Part shown: one piece after another, positions 51,613-60,330 of the stretch
Position numbering within the stretch: the stretch's first letter is position 1
Layout of the letters: the number at the start of each line of letters is the position of its first letter
Source of the DNA: Lacinutrix sp. Bg11-31
GTDB taxonomy: Bacteria; Bacteroidota; Bacteroidia; Flavobacteriales; Flavobacteriaceae
Length of the DNA: 64,000 nt
NCBI RefSeq assembly: GCF_002831665.1
Contig: NZ_CP025118.1
Coordinates: 372,001 to 436,000 of the forward strand
Reading direction: 5' to 3'
The notes under the pieces: generated by a model
Databases searched by the model: none
The model's input: only the letters and a program-made list of their open reading frames with translations
What the model was told of the DNA's origin: nothing
Program-made: the position numbers and the translations under genes

Positions 51613-52785
51613 TTATTCTTCAATTCTATTATCATCGAATGCAGATGGTAATAGTTTTGGAATAAATTTAATAACTAATGGAAGTAGCAATGCGCCTCCT
51701 GGTAATATAAAAATAGCAAGACTTGGTATTGCTTTAAAAATATCTAGTAATTGGTCGTTTACTTTTTTTTGTTCTTCTTTAGAAAGATCTTTAACAGTAG
51801 ATTTTGTTAATAATAGCATTAACTCTTTACTTTGGGATAATTCTTTTTGTAAGCGCTTACTATTTCTAGAGATTAGCTTCATTACCATTGCACTAGAGTT
51901 GTTGTAAAAAGATTTCACAATATTTTTAGAGCCTAATAATACAATGTCTTTTTTGTGTTTTATATAAAAGTCTGAAATGGAATGCATTGCATTTTTAACA
52001 TCTTTTGTTTCAAGTTGTAAGTCTTTGCCTAATTGAAATAAGAAGTAGCGTTCGTTGTCGTCTATTGTTTTATCAGACCAAGTTGCCATGCAAGCTAAAT
52101 CTAGGATGTATTGTTTTTCTAAAGGCGTTTTTAAAAGTGTAATAGCTTCGTTATAATTGAGCTTATTTGTTTGTTGGTATCTTAAAGATTGATCGAATAA
52201 GTTTATAAGGCTGTTATCGTATTTGGTTTTTTCAACTTTAGCATTTAAAGTTTTTAAAACAATAGTTTCTATAGCACTTTCCTCTTTAATAATAGAATTT
52301 TCAGAAATAGCTCCTGTGGTTAAATATTGCTTGTAAGCTAGAACGTCAATAAATAATAAAGCATTGGTTATAAAGTAATTGAAGCTCTTGTCGATGAGGT
52401 TGTTATCTATTTGAATTCTTTTATGAATAATTTTCTCAAGCGTTTCAGTAGTATCGCCTTTGCTAATAATATCTAGAAAGAAATTGGTTTTATGTGCATT
52501 TATTTTTTTATAAAACTCTACGGTATCTTCTATAAAATCATCTGTATTTTTTAGGCTATTATGTGTAACGTATAATGCTATAAGATGATTGACCTTACAT
52601 ATCTCTTCAGAAGACAAATCGTCTTTATCAATTATATCATTTACAATATTCGTGTTACTACCATAAATGTAGCCGCAAGGAATAAGGGCTTTATATAACA
52701 CAGCAAGTGATGAGAACTCTTTCGAGAATTCCTTGTCGTTTATTGAGATTAGCTTTTTAATCCAGCCTGAAGCAGATGGGTTCAC
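51613..52785 (-). CDS. LETM1-related biofilm-associated-type protein
   Basis: A 390-residue protein, mostly helical. The last ~60 residues match the LETM1 core (LSKEEQKKVNDQLLDIFKAIPSLAIFILPGGALLLPLVIKF, ending in PSAFDDN), including one hydrophobic segment and the Pro-Ser-Ala-Phe end. A tellurite-resistance/TerB-like helical region (LACMATWSDKTIDDNERYFLFQLGKDL) precedes it. Flavobacterial homologues are annotated as LETM1-related biofilm-associated proteins; the activity is unproven. Converges with the Fic gene. Confidence 0.82.
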   Translation of the reverse strand: MNPSASGWIKKLISINDKEFSKEFSSLAVLYKALIPCGYIYGSNTNIVNDIIDKDDLSSEEICKVNHLIALYVTHNSLKNTDDFIEDTVEFYKKINAHKTNFFLDIISKGDTTETLEKIIHKRIQIDNNLIDKSFNYFITNALLFIDVLAYKQYLTTGAISENSIIKEESAIETIVLKTLNAKVEKTKYDNSLINLFDQSLRYQQTNKLNYNEAITLLKTPLEKQYILDLACMATWSDKTIDDNERYFLFQLGKDLQLETKDVKNAMHSISDFYIKHKKDIVLLGSKNIVKSFYNNSSAMVMKLISRNSKRLQKELSQSKELMLLLTKSTVKDLSKEEQKKVNDQLLDIFKAIPSLAIFILPGGALLLPLVIKFIPKLLPSAFDDNRIEE

Positions 52786-52937
52786 TTGTTATTTCTTTAG
52801 GTCGACAAAGTTAGTTTTTTCAATTCACATTGTTAGTGGTTTTTTGTGTTAACATAACTTTAACAAAACCGACTTTGAAATTACTGCGTATGTAGAACTG
52901 AGAACCAAAAAATTAATTAACAAAAATCTCATTTATT

Positions 52938-53588
52938 ATGAAAAAATTTAAAATTTTATTAGGAGCTTCAGCTATAGCGGTTACAGGTTTCTTTATGGTA
53001 GCAGCCGATCACATCGATGCTCCAGCAGTTGCAGGCGGAACAAGTGACATTACAGACTTCTACGCATTTCAAGGACAAGACTCAGGTAACATTGCTTTTG
53101 TAGTAAATGTTCAAGGTCTTTTAAGCCCAACAGCATCAGGTACTGCGGCATTTGATGAAAATGTGTTAGTAGAAATCAACATCGATACAGATGGTGATGC
53201 TATTCAAGATTTGGTTATACAAGCTATTCCAAGAGATGGAAAAATGTATGTATTTGGACCTTTTGCTTCAAGTTCTACAAGTTTAAACAGTACGGTTAAT
53301 GATACTGCTAGTAGAACGGTTGTAGATATTACACCTTATGGAGCTACTGCAATTACTGCAACTTCTACAACAGGTATTACAGCATTTGCAGGACCAAGAG
53401 ATGATCCTTTCTTTATGGATTTCGCTCAATATGGTGAGATTATAGCAGGTAATGCAACTAGTTTTAATAATCCTGGAGCAGATACTTTTGCAGGATCAAA
53501 TGTTATGTCAATTATTATTGAAGTGCCAAAAGCAATGATTGGTGGAACTGGAAACATAAATACTTGGGTAGAAACTAAGTCTAAATAA
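52938..53588 (+). CDS. DUF4331 family protein, N-terminal half
   Basis: A 216-residue exported protein. After a signal peptide (KILLGASAIAVTGFFMVAA) comes the DUF4331 signature ADHIDAPAVAGGTSDITDFYAFQG, followed by FVVNVQGLLSP and the FAGPRDDPFFMD segment. The family normally continues with a C-terminal half containing GRxxxDDV; here that half is encoded by the next gene, 27 nt downstream. The family is associated with envelope or biomineral-type surfaces in some bacteria, but its role is unknown. Confidence 0.9.
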   Translation: MKKFKILLGASAIAVTGFFMVAADHIDAPAVAGGTSDITDFYAFQGQDSGNIAFVVNVQGLLSPTASGTAAFDENVLVEINIDTDGDAIQDLVIQAIPRDGKMYVFGPFASSSTSLNSTVNDTASRTVVDITPYGATAITATSTTGITAFAGPRDDPFFMDFAQYGEIIAGNATSFNNPGADTFAGSNVMSIIIEVPKAMIGGTGNINTWVETKSK

Positions 53589-53615
53589 TAATCAACTTTT
53601 TAAAAATATATAATT

Positions 53616-54173
53616 ATGAAAAATATAAAAACTATAATGTTCGCATTACTAATATCTGGAGCAGCATTTAATTGTTCTAGTGATGATGATACTGCACCAA
53701 CAACAACGCCAACAACTGAGCCTACAGTAGAATTCTCAGGAACCTACTCTCAAGATGATCAAATGGCAAGACCAGCAATAAACACTGTTTTTGTAGATGC
53801 GTCTGCAAAGAACACCTTTAATACAACTGTGCCTTCTGCTCAAGGAGCTGCTTTTCAATCTGCTTTTGAATCTAGATTATTAGCATTAAATGCAGGATAT
53901 ACAACAAATGCTTTAGGTTGGAATGCATCTACTTTTACAGGAGCATTAGCTACAGATGTTTTAACAGTGTCTTTAGAGGGTACAACTACATTTTTTGATG
54001 GAACTAACGTATTAACTGGTCGTGCTTTAGCTGACGATGTTATTTCTGTAGAGTTATTATTAATTTTTGGTGGACCAGATGGTTCTGAAAATCCTCAATT
54101 AACAGATGACCATGTAGATGCAAATGATAAGCCATTTTCTTCTTCTTTTCCTTACTTAGCTTCTCCTTGGTAG
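53616..54173 (+). CDS. DUF4331-like C-terminal half, lipoprotein
   Basis: A 185-residue lipoprotein (signal ending AAFNC, Cys20) with a Thr/Pro-rich linker. The rest matches the C-terminal part of DUF4331: MARPAINTVFVDASAKNTFN, the GRALADDVISVELLLIFGG signature, then LTDDHVDANDKPF and FPYLASPW. Together with the upstream gene it makes one DUF4331 protein in two chains. A strong terminator follows. Confidence 0.85.
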   Translation: MKNIKTIMFALLISGAAFNCSSDDDTAPTTTPTTEPTVEFSGTYSQDDQMARPAINTVFVDASAKNTFNTTVPSAQGAAFQSAFESRLLALNAGYTTNALGWNASTFTGALATDVLTVSLEGTTTFFDGTNVLTGRALADDVISVELLLIFGGPDGSENPQLTDDHVDANDKPFSSSFPYLASPW

Positions 54174-54184
54174 AATATAATAAT

Positions 54185-54221
54185 AATCCAGAGTGCTTAT
54201 GTAAGCGCTCTGGATTTTTTT
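54185..54221 (+). terminator. Terminator after the DUF4331 gene pair
   Basis: AATCCAGAGTGCTTA pairs with TAAGCGCTCTGGATT (one G-U), followed by a run of T. It separates the DUF4331 pair from the TPR-TonB genes, though some readthrough is possible. Confidence 0.9.
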
Positions 54222-54262
54222 CACAATAGAATCAACACAATAACCAACAAAAACAAAACAAA

Positions 54263-55546
54263 ATGAAAACTAATTTATACTTATTGCTAGTTCTAGCTTT
54301 ACTTTTTAATTGTAAAGAGGTAGACAAAACGGTTACTAATGCAAAAGATTATGATGTTTTCTTAATTGCCGAAAACAAAAAATTAAGTAATGCCAAAGAA
54401 GAACAACTATTCTGGGCAAACAAACTAGAAGCAACACCAAATCAATATCCATATTTAGCAAAAATAGCAAGTGCAGAAACACAGTTGTTTGCTGCGACAG
54501 GTAATATTGAAAACTTAAAGAATGCGGAAGCATATTTATTGCAACTCAATCAAAAAACAAATCAGAATAAATCAGGCTATTTGAGAGCTTTAGCTAGAAA
54601 TTACATTTCCCAACATCGTTTTAAAGCATCTTTATTACTGTTAGAAAAAGCCGAAATACTTGCCGAAGATCTAGAAAGCACTCAAAAAATGATGTTTGAT
54701 GTCAATATGGAACTAGGGAACTTCGATATTGCAAAATCTTACCTTGAAAAAGTAGTAGATTTAAATAGTTTCGATTACTTAATTAGAACAGCAAAATGGA
54801 ACGATCACATTGGTAAGCTTGGTGCTGCAATTAAGTATATGGAAATGGCAATGGCTAAAGCAGAATCTTCAAATTTAGCAGGTTTAAAACAATGGTCTTA
54901 TACCAATATTGCAGATTTTTATGGGCACGATGGGCAAATAAATAAATCTTACGAATACTTTTTAAAGGCCTTATTGCTTAACCCTAACGATGCTTATGCA
55001 AAAAAAGGAATTGCTTGGATTGTTTATTCTCACGAACGCAATCCAGAAGAAGCTCTTAGAATTTTAAACACAATTACAGAAAACTATAGTGCACCAGATT
55101 ATTTTCTTTTAAAAGCAGAAATCTCTGAGTTTTTAAAAGATGAGGTGTCAAAAGAAAATTATATAGCAAATTATAACGAAGCAGTAAAAAATTCTCAATA
55201 TGGAGAAATGTATAATGCTTACAATGCTAAATTATTTGCAGAAAACAATAAATTTGTAGATTCAGCAATAGCTATTGCGAATCGAGAAATTGAAAATAGA
55301 GCAACACCACAATCTTACGATTTGTTAGCTTGGTCTTTATATAATAATGGTGAAACTACAAAAGCTTTAGAGATTGTAAATGAGTTTATAATTAATAAAA
55401 CTTACGAGCCAGAAGTACTATATCACGTTGCCGAAATATACAAGGCTAACGGATTAACAAAAGAATTACAACCATTAAAAGAAGAACTTCTTGGTGCAAC
55501 TTATGAGTTAGGACCACTAATGGAAATAAAAATAAACCAATTATAA
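54263..55546 (+). CDS. TPR lipoprotein upstream of a TonB-dependent receptor
   Basis: A 427-residue protein with a lipoprotein signal (YLLLVLALLFNC, Cys17). The mature part is a chain of tetratricopeptide repeats (about eight, e.g. LEKVVDLNSFDYLIRTAKWN, KSYEYFLKALLLNPNDAYAKKGIAW, LAWSLYNNGETTKALEIVNEF). It ends 3 nt before the TonB-dependent receptor gene, so the two are cotranscribed and may interact at the cell surface or periplasm. Confidence 0.88.
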   Translation: MKTNLYLLLVLALLFNCKEVDKTVTNAKDYDVFLIAENKKLSNAKEEQLFWANKLEATPNQYPYLAKIASAETQLFAATGNIENLKNAEAYLLQLNQKTNQNKSGYLRALARNYISQHRFKASLLLLEKAEILAEDLESTQKMMFDVNMELGNFDIAKSYLEKVVDLNSFDYLIRTAKWNDHIGKLGAAIKYMEMAMAKAESSNLAGLKQWSYTNIADFYGHDGQINKSYEYFLKALLLNPNDAYAKKGIAWIVYSHERNPEEALRILNTITENYSAPDYFLLKAEISEFLKDEVSKENYIANYNEAVKNSQYGEMYNAYNAKLFAENNKFVDSAIAIANREIENRATPQSYDLLAWSLYNNGETTKALEIVNEFIINKTYEPEVLYHVAEIYKANGLTKELQPLKEELLGATYELGPLMEIKINQL

Positions 55547-55549
55547 AAA

Positions 55550-57799
55550 ATGAAAAACGTAAAGAGTATCCTGCAAATCGCATTATACTTTGTTTTTTTT
55601 CTAAGCTTCAAAATACTTACTGCACAACAAATAAAAGGGTATGTTTACAACAATAGTAAACAACCTTTAAGCACCGCCTATATTTATAATTTAAATACAG
55701 AATCGCATGCACATACTGCGGATAATGGATATTTTGTTCTAGAAAATAACAATGTTGGCGACACAATAACAGTTAACTTATTAGGCTTTAAAATGAGAGA
55801 AATTATCCTTAGTCAACAAGATTTTGAGGAAAAGATAATAGTAGATTTAGATTCTAGAATCTTTCAACTTGATGAACTTGTTTTAACAGAGCAAAAAAAC
55901 ATTTTAAATACGTTAGTAAAGGTAGATCTACAAACAACACCTATTAATTCTTCGCAAGAAGTTTTAAGAAAAGTACCAGGATTAATAATTGGTCAGCATG
56001 CAGGAGGAGGAAAAGCAGAACAGATTTTTTTAAGAGGTTTCGATATCGATCATGGAACAGACGTTTCTATAAATGTAGATGGAATTCCTGTAAATAATGT
56101 CTCTCATGCACATGGTCAAGGCTATAGTGATTTACACTTTGTAATTCCAGAAACAATAGATAATATTAATTTTGGAAAAGGACCGTATTGTGCACAAGCA
56201 AAAGATTTTACTACTGCAGGTTACATCGGTTTTAAAACAAAAAGTAGTCTTGAAAGTAATATTGTAAAGGTGTCTTATGGAGATTTTAATTCCATAAGAA
56301 CGCTAGGGTTATTTAATCTTACAGATAGAAACAGTAAAAGTAATGCTTATGCAGGTATTGAGTATATTGAAACTGAAGGGCCTTTTAATACTTCACAGAA
56401 CTTTAATAGATTAAACCTAATTGGAAAGTATACTACTTTACTCGAAAACAAAAACAAGATTTCTGCAACAATAACACATTTTACTAGTCGTTGGGATGCT
56501 TCTGGACAGGTTCCTAATCGTGCAGTTAAAAGCGGAAAAATAGATCGTTTTGGAGCTATTGATAATACCGAAGGAGGAAATACCAGTAGAACAAATATAA
56601 ACTTAGAGCATAAGTTTTTTACAAGTGACGACATGACGGTAAAATCTAATACATTTTATTCGTATTACGATTTCGAGTTATATTCAAACTTTACGTTTTT
56701 TCTTGACGATCCTATAAATGGAGATCAAATTAAGCAAAAAGAAGAGCGCTCAATTTTTGGTTTTAATACCGAAATTAAAAAACAGAATGCTTTTAATAAT
56801 GCTATTATTGAAGTAACCAGTGGTTTTGGTTTAAGACACGATAGAGTTAATGATGTAGAGTTGTCTCATACTTTAAACCGAAATACCACTTTAGAATATT
56901 TACAGCTTGGAGATATAAACCAAACCAACGCATTTGGGTATTATAAAGCTGAATTCGATTTAGGTAATTTAAAAATTACACCAGGTTTAAGATTAGAATA
57001 TTTTAAGTTTTTATATAATGATGATTTAACTGAAGATTATAAAACACAATCGGAAACCAAAACGGCATTATTACCAAAATTGAATATACAGTACAACAAA
57101 AACAACAATCTACAATGGTTTTTAAAGTCTGGAATTGGTTTCCATTCTAACGATACTAGAGTAGTGGTAAGCCAAGAAGGTAAGAATGTTTTACCTAGAG
57201 CTTATGGAGTGGATTTTGGTAATGTATGGAAGCCAACTAAAAATTTGGTAATAAATACTACAGCTTGGTATTTATTTTTAGAGCAAGAATTTGTTTACGT
57301 TGGAGATGCTGGAATTGTAGAACCTAGCGGAAAAACAGAACGTCTAGGTTTAGATTTTGGTTTAAGATACCAATTAAATAAGTACCTATACTTTAATACA
57401 GATGCAACCTTAACTAAAGCGAGAAGCGTAGAGGAGAAAGATGGCGAAGATTATATTCCATTAGCACCAAGTTTTACTATGGTTGGTGGATTAGCATTAA
57501 ACGATTATAAAGGTTTTTCGGGTGCTTTACGCTATCGTTTTTTAGATGATAGAGCTGCAAACCAAGACTATTCTGTTACTGCTGAAGGTTATTTTGTTAC
57601 AGATTTTAATTTAAATTATGAGGTGAATTCTAATCTTACTTTAGGTATAGCTATTGAAAATGTATTTGATACAGATTGGAACGAAACACAGTTTTTAACA
57701 GAGTCTAGATTGCAAAATGAAACGGAATCTGTGGAAGAAATTCATTTTACTCCTGGAACACCATTTAATGCTAAAGCAACATTAACTTATAATTTTTAA
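55550..57799 (+). CDS. TonB-dependent receptor
   Basis: A 749-residue outer-membrane receptor with a signal peptide, an N-terminal carboxypeptidase-regulatory-like domain (IKGYVYNNSKQPLSTAYIYN), a plug (LRKVPGLIIGQHAGGGKAEQIFLRGFDIDHGTDVSINVDGIPVN) and a 22-strand-type barrel ending with PFNAKATLTYNF, a proper C-terminal aromatic residue. The plug contains several histidines (GQHAGGG, DIDHGTD, SHAHGQGYSD), which may bind metal. It is the last gene of the DUF4331-TPR-TonB locus. Ligand unknown; metal or metal-chelate uptake is an inference from the histidines. Confidence 0.92.
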   Translation: MKNVKSILQIALYFVFFLSFKILTAQQIKGYVYNNSKQPLSTAYIYNLNTESHAHTADNGYFVLENNNVGDTITVNLLGFKMREIILSQQDFEEKIIVDLDSRIFQLDELVLTEQKNILNTLVKVDLQTTPINSSQEVLRKVPGLIIGQHAGGGKAEQIFLRGFDIDHGTDVSINVDGIPVNNVSHAHGQGYSDLHFVIPETIDNINFGKGPYCAQAKDFTTAGYIGFKTKSSLESNIVKVSYGDFNSIRTLGLFNLTDRNSKSNAYAGIEYIETEGPFNTSQNFNRLNLIGKYTTLLENKNKISATITHFTSRWDASGQVPNRAVKSGKIDRFGAIDNTEGGNTSRTNINLEHKFFTSDDMTVKSNTFYSYYDFELYSNFTFFLDDPINGDQIKQKEERSIFGFNTEIKKQNAFNNAIIEVTSGFGLRHDRVNDVELSHTLNRNTTLEYLQLGDINQTNAFGYYKAEFDLGNLKITPGLRLEYFKFLYNDDLTEDYKTQSETKTALLPKLNIQYNKNNNLQWFLKSGIGFHSNDTRVVVSQEGKNVLPRAYGVDFGNVWKPTKNLVINTTAWYLFLEQEFVYVGDAGIVEPSGKTERLGLDFGLRYQLNKYLYFNTDATLTKARSVEEKDGEDYIPLAPSFTMVGGLALNDYKGFSGALRYRFLDDRAANQDYSVTAEGYFVTDFNLNYEVNSNLTLGIAIENVFDTDWNETQFLTESRLQNETESVEEIHFTPGTPFNAKATLTYNF

Positions 57800-57935
57800 T
57801 AGTAATGTGTTTAATATAAAACCATAATTACTTTATTTACGTAAGTAGTTTGTAATCAGTATAAAAATCAGTAAAATATAAAGTCTAAGCTATGAAAAAG
57901 TTAGAAAGTTTTGTTTGTTTTTTTGTTGGTTGATT

Positions 57936-58065
57936 GGAAAGTACCTTGCTTATGTTCTTAACTAGATAAGTAAGGACTTTCTTTATTAATTAAAGTGATC
58001 TTTTCAGGGAAGAGGATTACTTTATAATTAGAGGCTCAAACATTATATTTGAGTCTCTTTTTTTT
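57936..58065 (+). ncRNA. Candidate structured RNA or 3' UTR: two stem-loops plus terminator
   Basis: Three consecutive hairpins follow the TonB receptor gene. The first is GAAAGTACCTTGCTTAT with ATAAGTAAGGACTTTC (57937-57981, one bulge). The second is AAAGTGATCTTTTC with GAAGAGGATTACTTT around a 3-nt loop (57992-58023). The third is GAGGCTCAAA with TTTGAGTCTC followed by eight T (58031-58065), a rho-independent terminator. The closest upstream stop is 130 nt away. It could be a long structured 3' UTR or a separate small RNA; no clear promoter was found. The rest of the 57800-58346 gap shows nothing more except the anti-sigma terminator. Confidence 0.5.
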
Positions 58066-58294
58066 AAATAGTAATTCGATAACCTTAAATCACATTTAGT
58101 TTCTTTTTAATCTATGTATTAATATTAAATAGAGCAACGCTAATAAGGATTGTTTCTTCTATCTCATCTAGTAAAAAATTATAGTAAAGACTACAGCATA
58201 AAAAGATGGCTAGAGCTTAATAATTGATAGAGTAAGATGTCTCAAATTCATTATCAATTATATTTAAAATGAATCAAGCATATAGTAGCAAAAA

Positions 58295-58326
58295 AAACAG
58301 CCTCAAATATATATTTGAGGCTGTTT
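58295..58326 (-). terminator. Terminator of the anti-sigma gene
   Basis: A perfect palindrome centred at 58310/58311: AAACAGCCTCAAATAT followed by its complement. On the minus strand it lies 20 nt after the anti-sigma stop and is followed by a T-run. Confidence 0.88.
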
Positions 58327-58346
58327 AAGTAGGTGTAATTTTTTTA

Positions 58347-59147
58347 TTAAGATTCTATAACTCCTAATGTATATAATTGTTCTAGCGTAGGAGAAACACT
58401 TCCTCCAGCTGGTTCTAATGTAATACCAAAGGCTTGAGATTCGTTAGTGTTTTCTAGACTAAAAATCTTATTATCATCAGATTTAAAATCATCTATTGTA
58501 CCTAAACTAGTAGGTGTTAATGGGTTTAAAGTTAAAGACCAAATTTGGTAAACCTTACCTTCAGGAGGTTCTGGTAAGCCTGCTAAATCTAAATAAACTG
58601 TTTTATCCTCTTTATTCCAATATGCTTTTGCATAAGCTTCAGGATATACAGCTTGTCCAGCAAGTGGCACGCTAATAATATCCTTATCTCTAAACACATT
58701 AATTATTTTCTTAGAATCAACTAAATCAGAATTTAAATCTTCTATTTGAGTTTCGAAGAAATCCTTTTCAGTTTGTATTTCGGTAATTTGCGTTTCTAAT
58801 GCATTGTTTTGAGTATTCATCCATAATAATCCACCACCAAAAATAAGTGCAGCAGCCCAACCAGTGTAATTATACCAACTATTTTTAGGCTTATTATTTA
58901 ATGAAACTACTTTTGTATCATTATCTGTGTCTTTTAATTTATTTAATATAGAATTAAAAATCACTTTATCTTTTGGAGCTGCAGCTTTAGTTAGTTTAAT
59001 TATTGCAGCTTCTATGTCTAAAACCTCTTGAAGTACTTCAGGATGTTTTAGCATCATATTATAAACGTCTTTGTTTTCTGCTTCAGTTAATGAACCAGCA
59101 ACATAAAGTTCTAATATTCCAGATGCTATGTATTGTTCCTTTTCCAT
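58347..59147 (-). CDS. Anti-sigma factor (RskA/anti-sigma-K type)
   Basis: A 266-residue membrane protein. The N-terminal cytoplasmic part (EQYIASGILELYVAGSLTEAEN) is a zinc-less anti-sigma helical domain; one TM helix at about residues 92-110 (YTGWAAALIFGGGLLWM); a coiled-coil segment (ALETQITEIQTEKDFFETQIEDL), and an extracytoplasmic RskA domain with AYAKAYWNKEDKTVYLDLAGLPEPPEGKVYQIWSL. It starts 1 nt after the sigma factor stop and should bind and inhibit it until a signal arrives. Confidence 0.92.
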   Translation of the reverse strand: MEKEQYIASGILELYVAGSLTEAENKDVYNMMLKHPEVLQEVLDIEAAIIKLTKAAAPKDKVIFNSILNKLKDTDNDTKVVSLNNKPKNSWYNYTGWAAALIFGGGLLWMNTQNNALETQITEIQTEKDFFETQIEDLNSDLVDSKKIINVFRDKDIISVPLAGQAVYPEAYAKAYWNKEDKTVYLDLAGLPEPPEGKVYQIWSLTLNPLTPTSLGTIDDFKSDDNKIFSLENTNESQAFGITLEPAGGSVSPTLEQLYTLGVIES

Positions 59148-59148
59148 T

Positions 59149-59679
59149 TTAATTTAATACCATTTCTCTTAATTCCTTAATACAATTTCTATTGTGAGTT
59201 TTAATAGTCCCAATAGGCATGTCGAGTGTTTCAGACGCTTCTTTTTGCGTATAACCTTTAAAGTAAAGTAGGTCTATAACCTTTTTACATTTATCGGCTA
59301 GTTTCCCAACAAACTTTGCAATGCCAATGGCATCGGTAGAGTTGTCGAGGTTATCTTGAGTTGGTAGTATATCTACGAAATAGTCGGCATTAAGGTTTTT
59401 AGAACTGTTCTTAAAACTTTTAGAACGTGTTTTATCTATTGCTGCATTTCTAGCAATATTAAGAATCCAAGTAAAAAATCGTCCTTTACTAGAACTGTAA
59501 GAGTCGGCTTTATGCCATGCTTTTATAAATACATCTTGCATGACTTCTTGAGCAATATCGTGATCTCTAACGATATTGTAAATAACACCATGCATACTTT
59601 CGCTGTACATATTGTATAATTTCTCAAAAGCTCTTTCGTCCTTTTTTTGAAATTTAGCTACTAAAGCTTCTAATTGCAT
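59149..59679 (-). CDS. ECF sigma factor partnered with RskA-type anti-sigma
   Basis: A 176-residue ECF sigma factor (SigK/RpoE-like). Region 2: FEKLYNMYSESMHGVIYNIVRDHDIAQEVMQDVFIKAWHKADSY, and FTWILNIARNAAIDKTRS. Region 4: LLYFKGYTQKEASETLDMPIGTIKTHNRNCIKELR with the helix-turn-helix. Upstream, 22 nt away on the same strand, is the Cu/Zn superoxide dismutase gene, so the three genes may form one unit. Confidence 0.94.
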   Translation of the reverse strand: MQLEALVAKFQKKDERAFEKLYNMYSESMHGVIYNIVRDHDIAQEVMQDVFIKAWHKADSYSSSKGRFFTWILNIARNAAIDKTRSKSFKNSSKNLNADYFVDILPTQDNLDNSTDAIGIAKFVGKLADKCKKVIDLLYFKGYTQKEASETLDMPIGTIKTHNRNCIKELREMVLN

Positions 59680-59701
59680 ATTCTTTTTTTGTAGTTAAAA
59701 T

Positions 59702-60259
59702 TTATTTAATAATACCACCACAGCTAACTCTGCTTCCTGCTGCTCCACTTGGCTGTGAGGTAAAATCGTCTACACCTTCATGTACAATAATAGCTTTTCC
59801 TAAAATGTCTTTAGTTTCGTCTCCACAGCCAATACACCATTGGTCTGTAGTTTTATTAACTATAGCAAATCCGCTAGCATCTGCTGTAAAGTTTCCTATA
59901 TCTCCTTTGTGAAAACCTGCTGCATCTCCCCATTTCCCATGTGGTTGGGCAGTTGGGTTCCAATGTCCACCAGAAGATTTCCCATCGTCTGATGAGCAAT
60001 CTGCCGTTTCATGAATATGTATTGCGTGTTCACCAGAATTTAAGCCTTCTAAAATGGCAGTCATTTCAACTTCTCCATTTAGTTGCGTAAATACAACATT
60101 ACCTTTTACTGTACTACCGCTTTTTGGAGATAGTGCAAATTTTACTTTTACTGCTTTTTCAGCTTCAGTTGTAGGTTCAACTTTGTCTTTTGCGTCTTTC
60201 TTACAACTTGTTGTGAATGCGAAAACAGTTAATAATGAGAATAATACTATTTTTTTCAT
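59702..60259 (-). CDS. sodC: Cu/Zn superoxide dismutase, lipoprotein
   Basis: Read from the ATG at 60259 (MKKIVLFSLLTVFAFTTSC), 185 residues; an in-frame ATG at 60319 would add 20 residues without a signal-like start. The lipobox Cys19 anchors it. Copper and zinc ligands are present: HAIHIHE (about residues 81-87), GGHWNP (about 98), HGKWGDAAGFHKGDIGNF, and a late IIVHEG; the C-terminal RVSCGGII gives the disulfide cysteine. It detoxifies periplasmic superoxide. It precedes the ECF sigma gene and fits with trxB, oxyR and dps elsewhere in the window as an oxidative stress set. Confidence 0.95.
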   Translation of the reverse strand: MKKIVLFSLLTVFAFTTSCKKDAKDKVEPTTEAEKAVKVKFALSPKSGSTVKGNVVFTQLNGEVEMTAILEGLNSGEHAIHIHETADCSSDDGKSSGGHWNPTAQPHGKWGDAAGFHKGDIGNFTADASGFAIVNKTTDQWCIGCGDETKDILGKAIIVHEGVDDFTSQPSGAAGSRVSCGGIIK

Positions 60260-60330
60260 GGTGATAATTAGTTTAAAATTATAATTTAGGAAGTTAAGGT
60301 TATTAATGGTTTTTTGCAAGAATCTACATA

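Noticed and set aside
57892..57933. Tiny open frame MKKLESFVCFFVG before the three hairpins, as a leader peptide
   Set aside because: No structural gene follows on this strand, so an attenuator role is not supported; 13 residues are too few to call.
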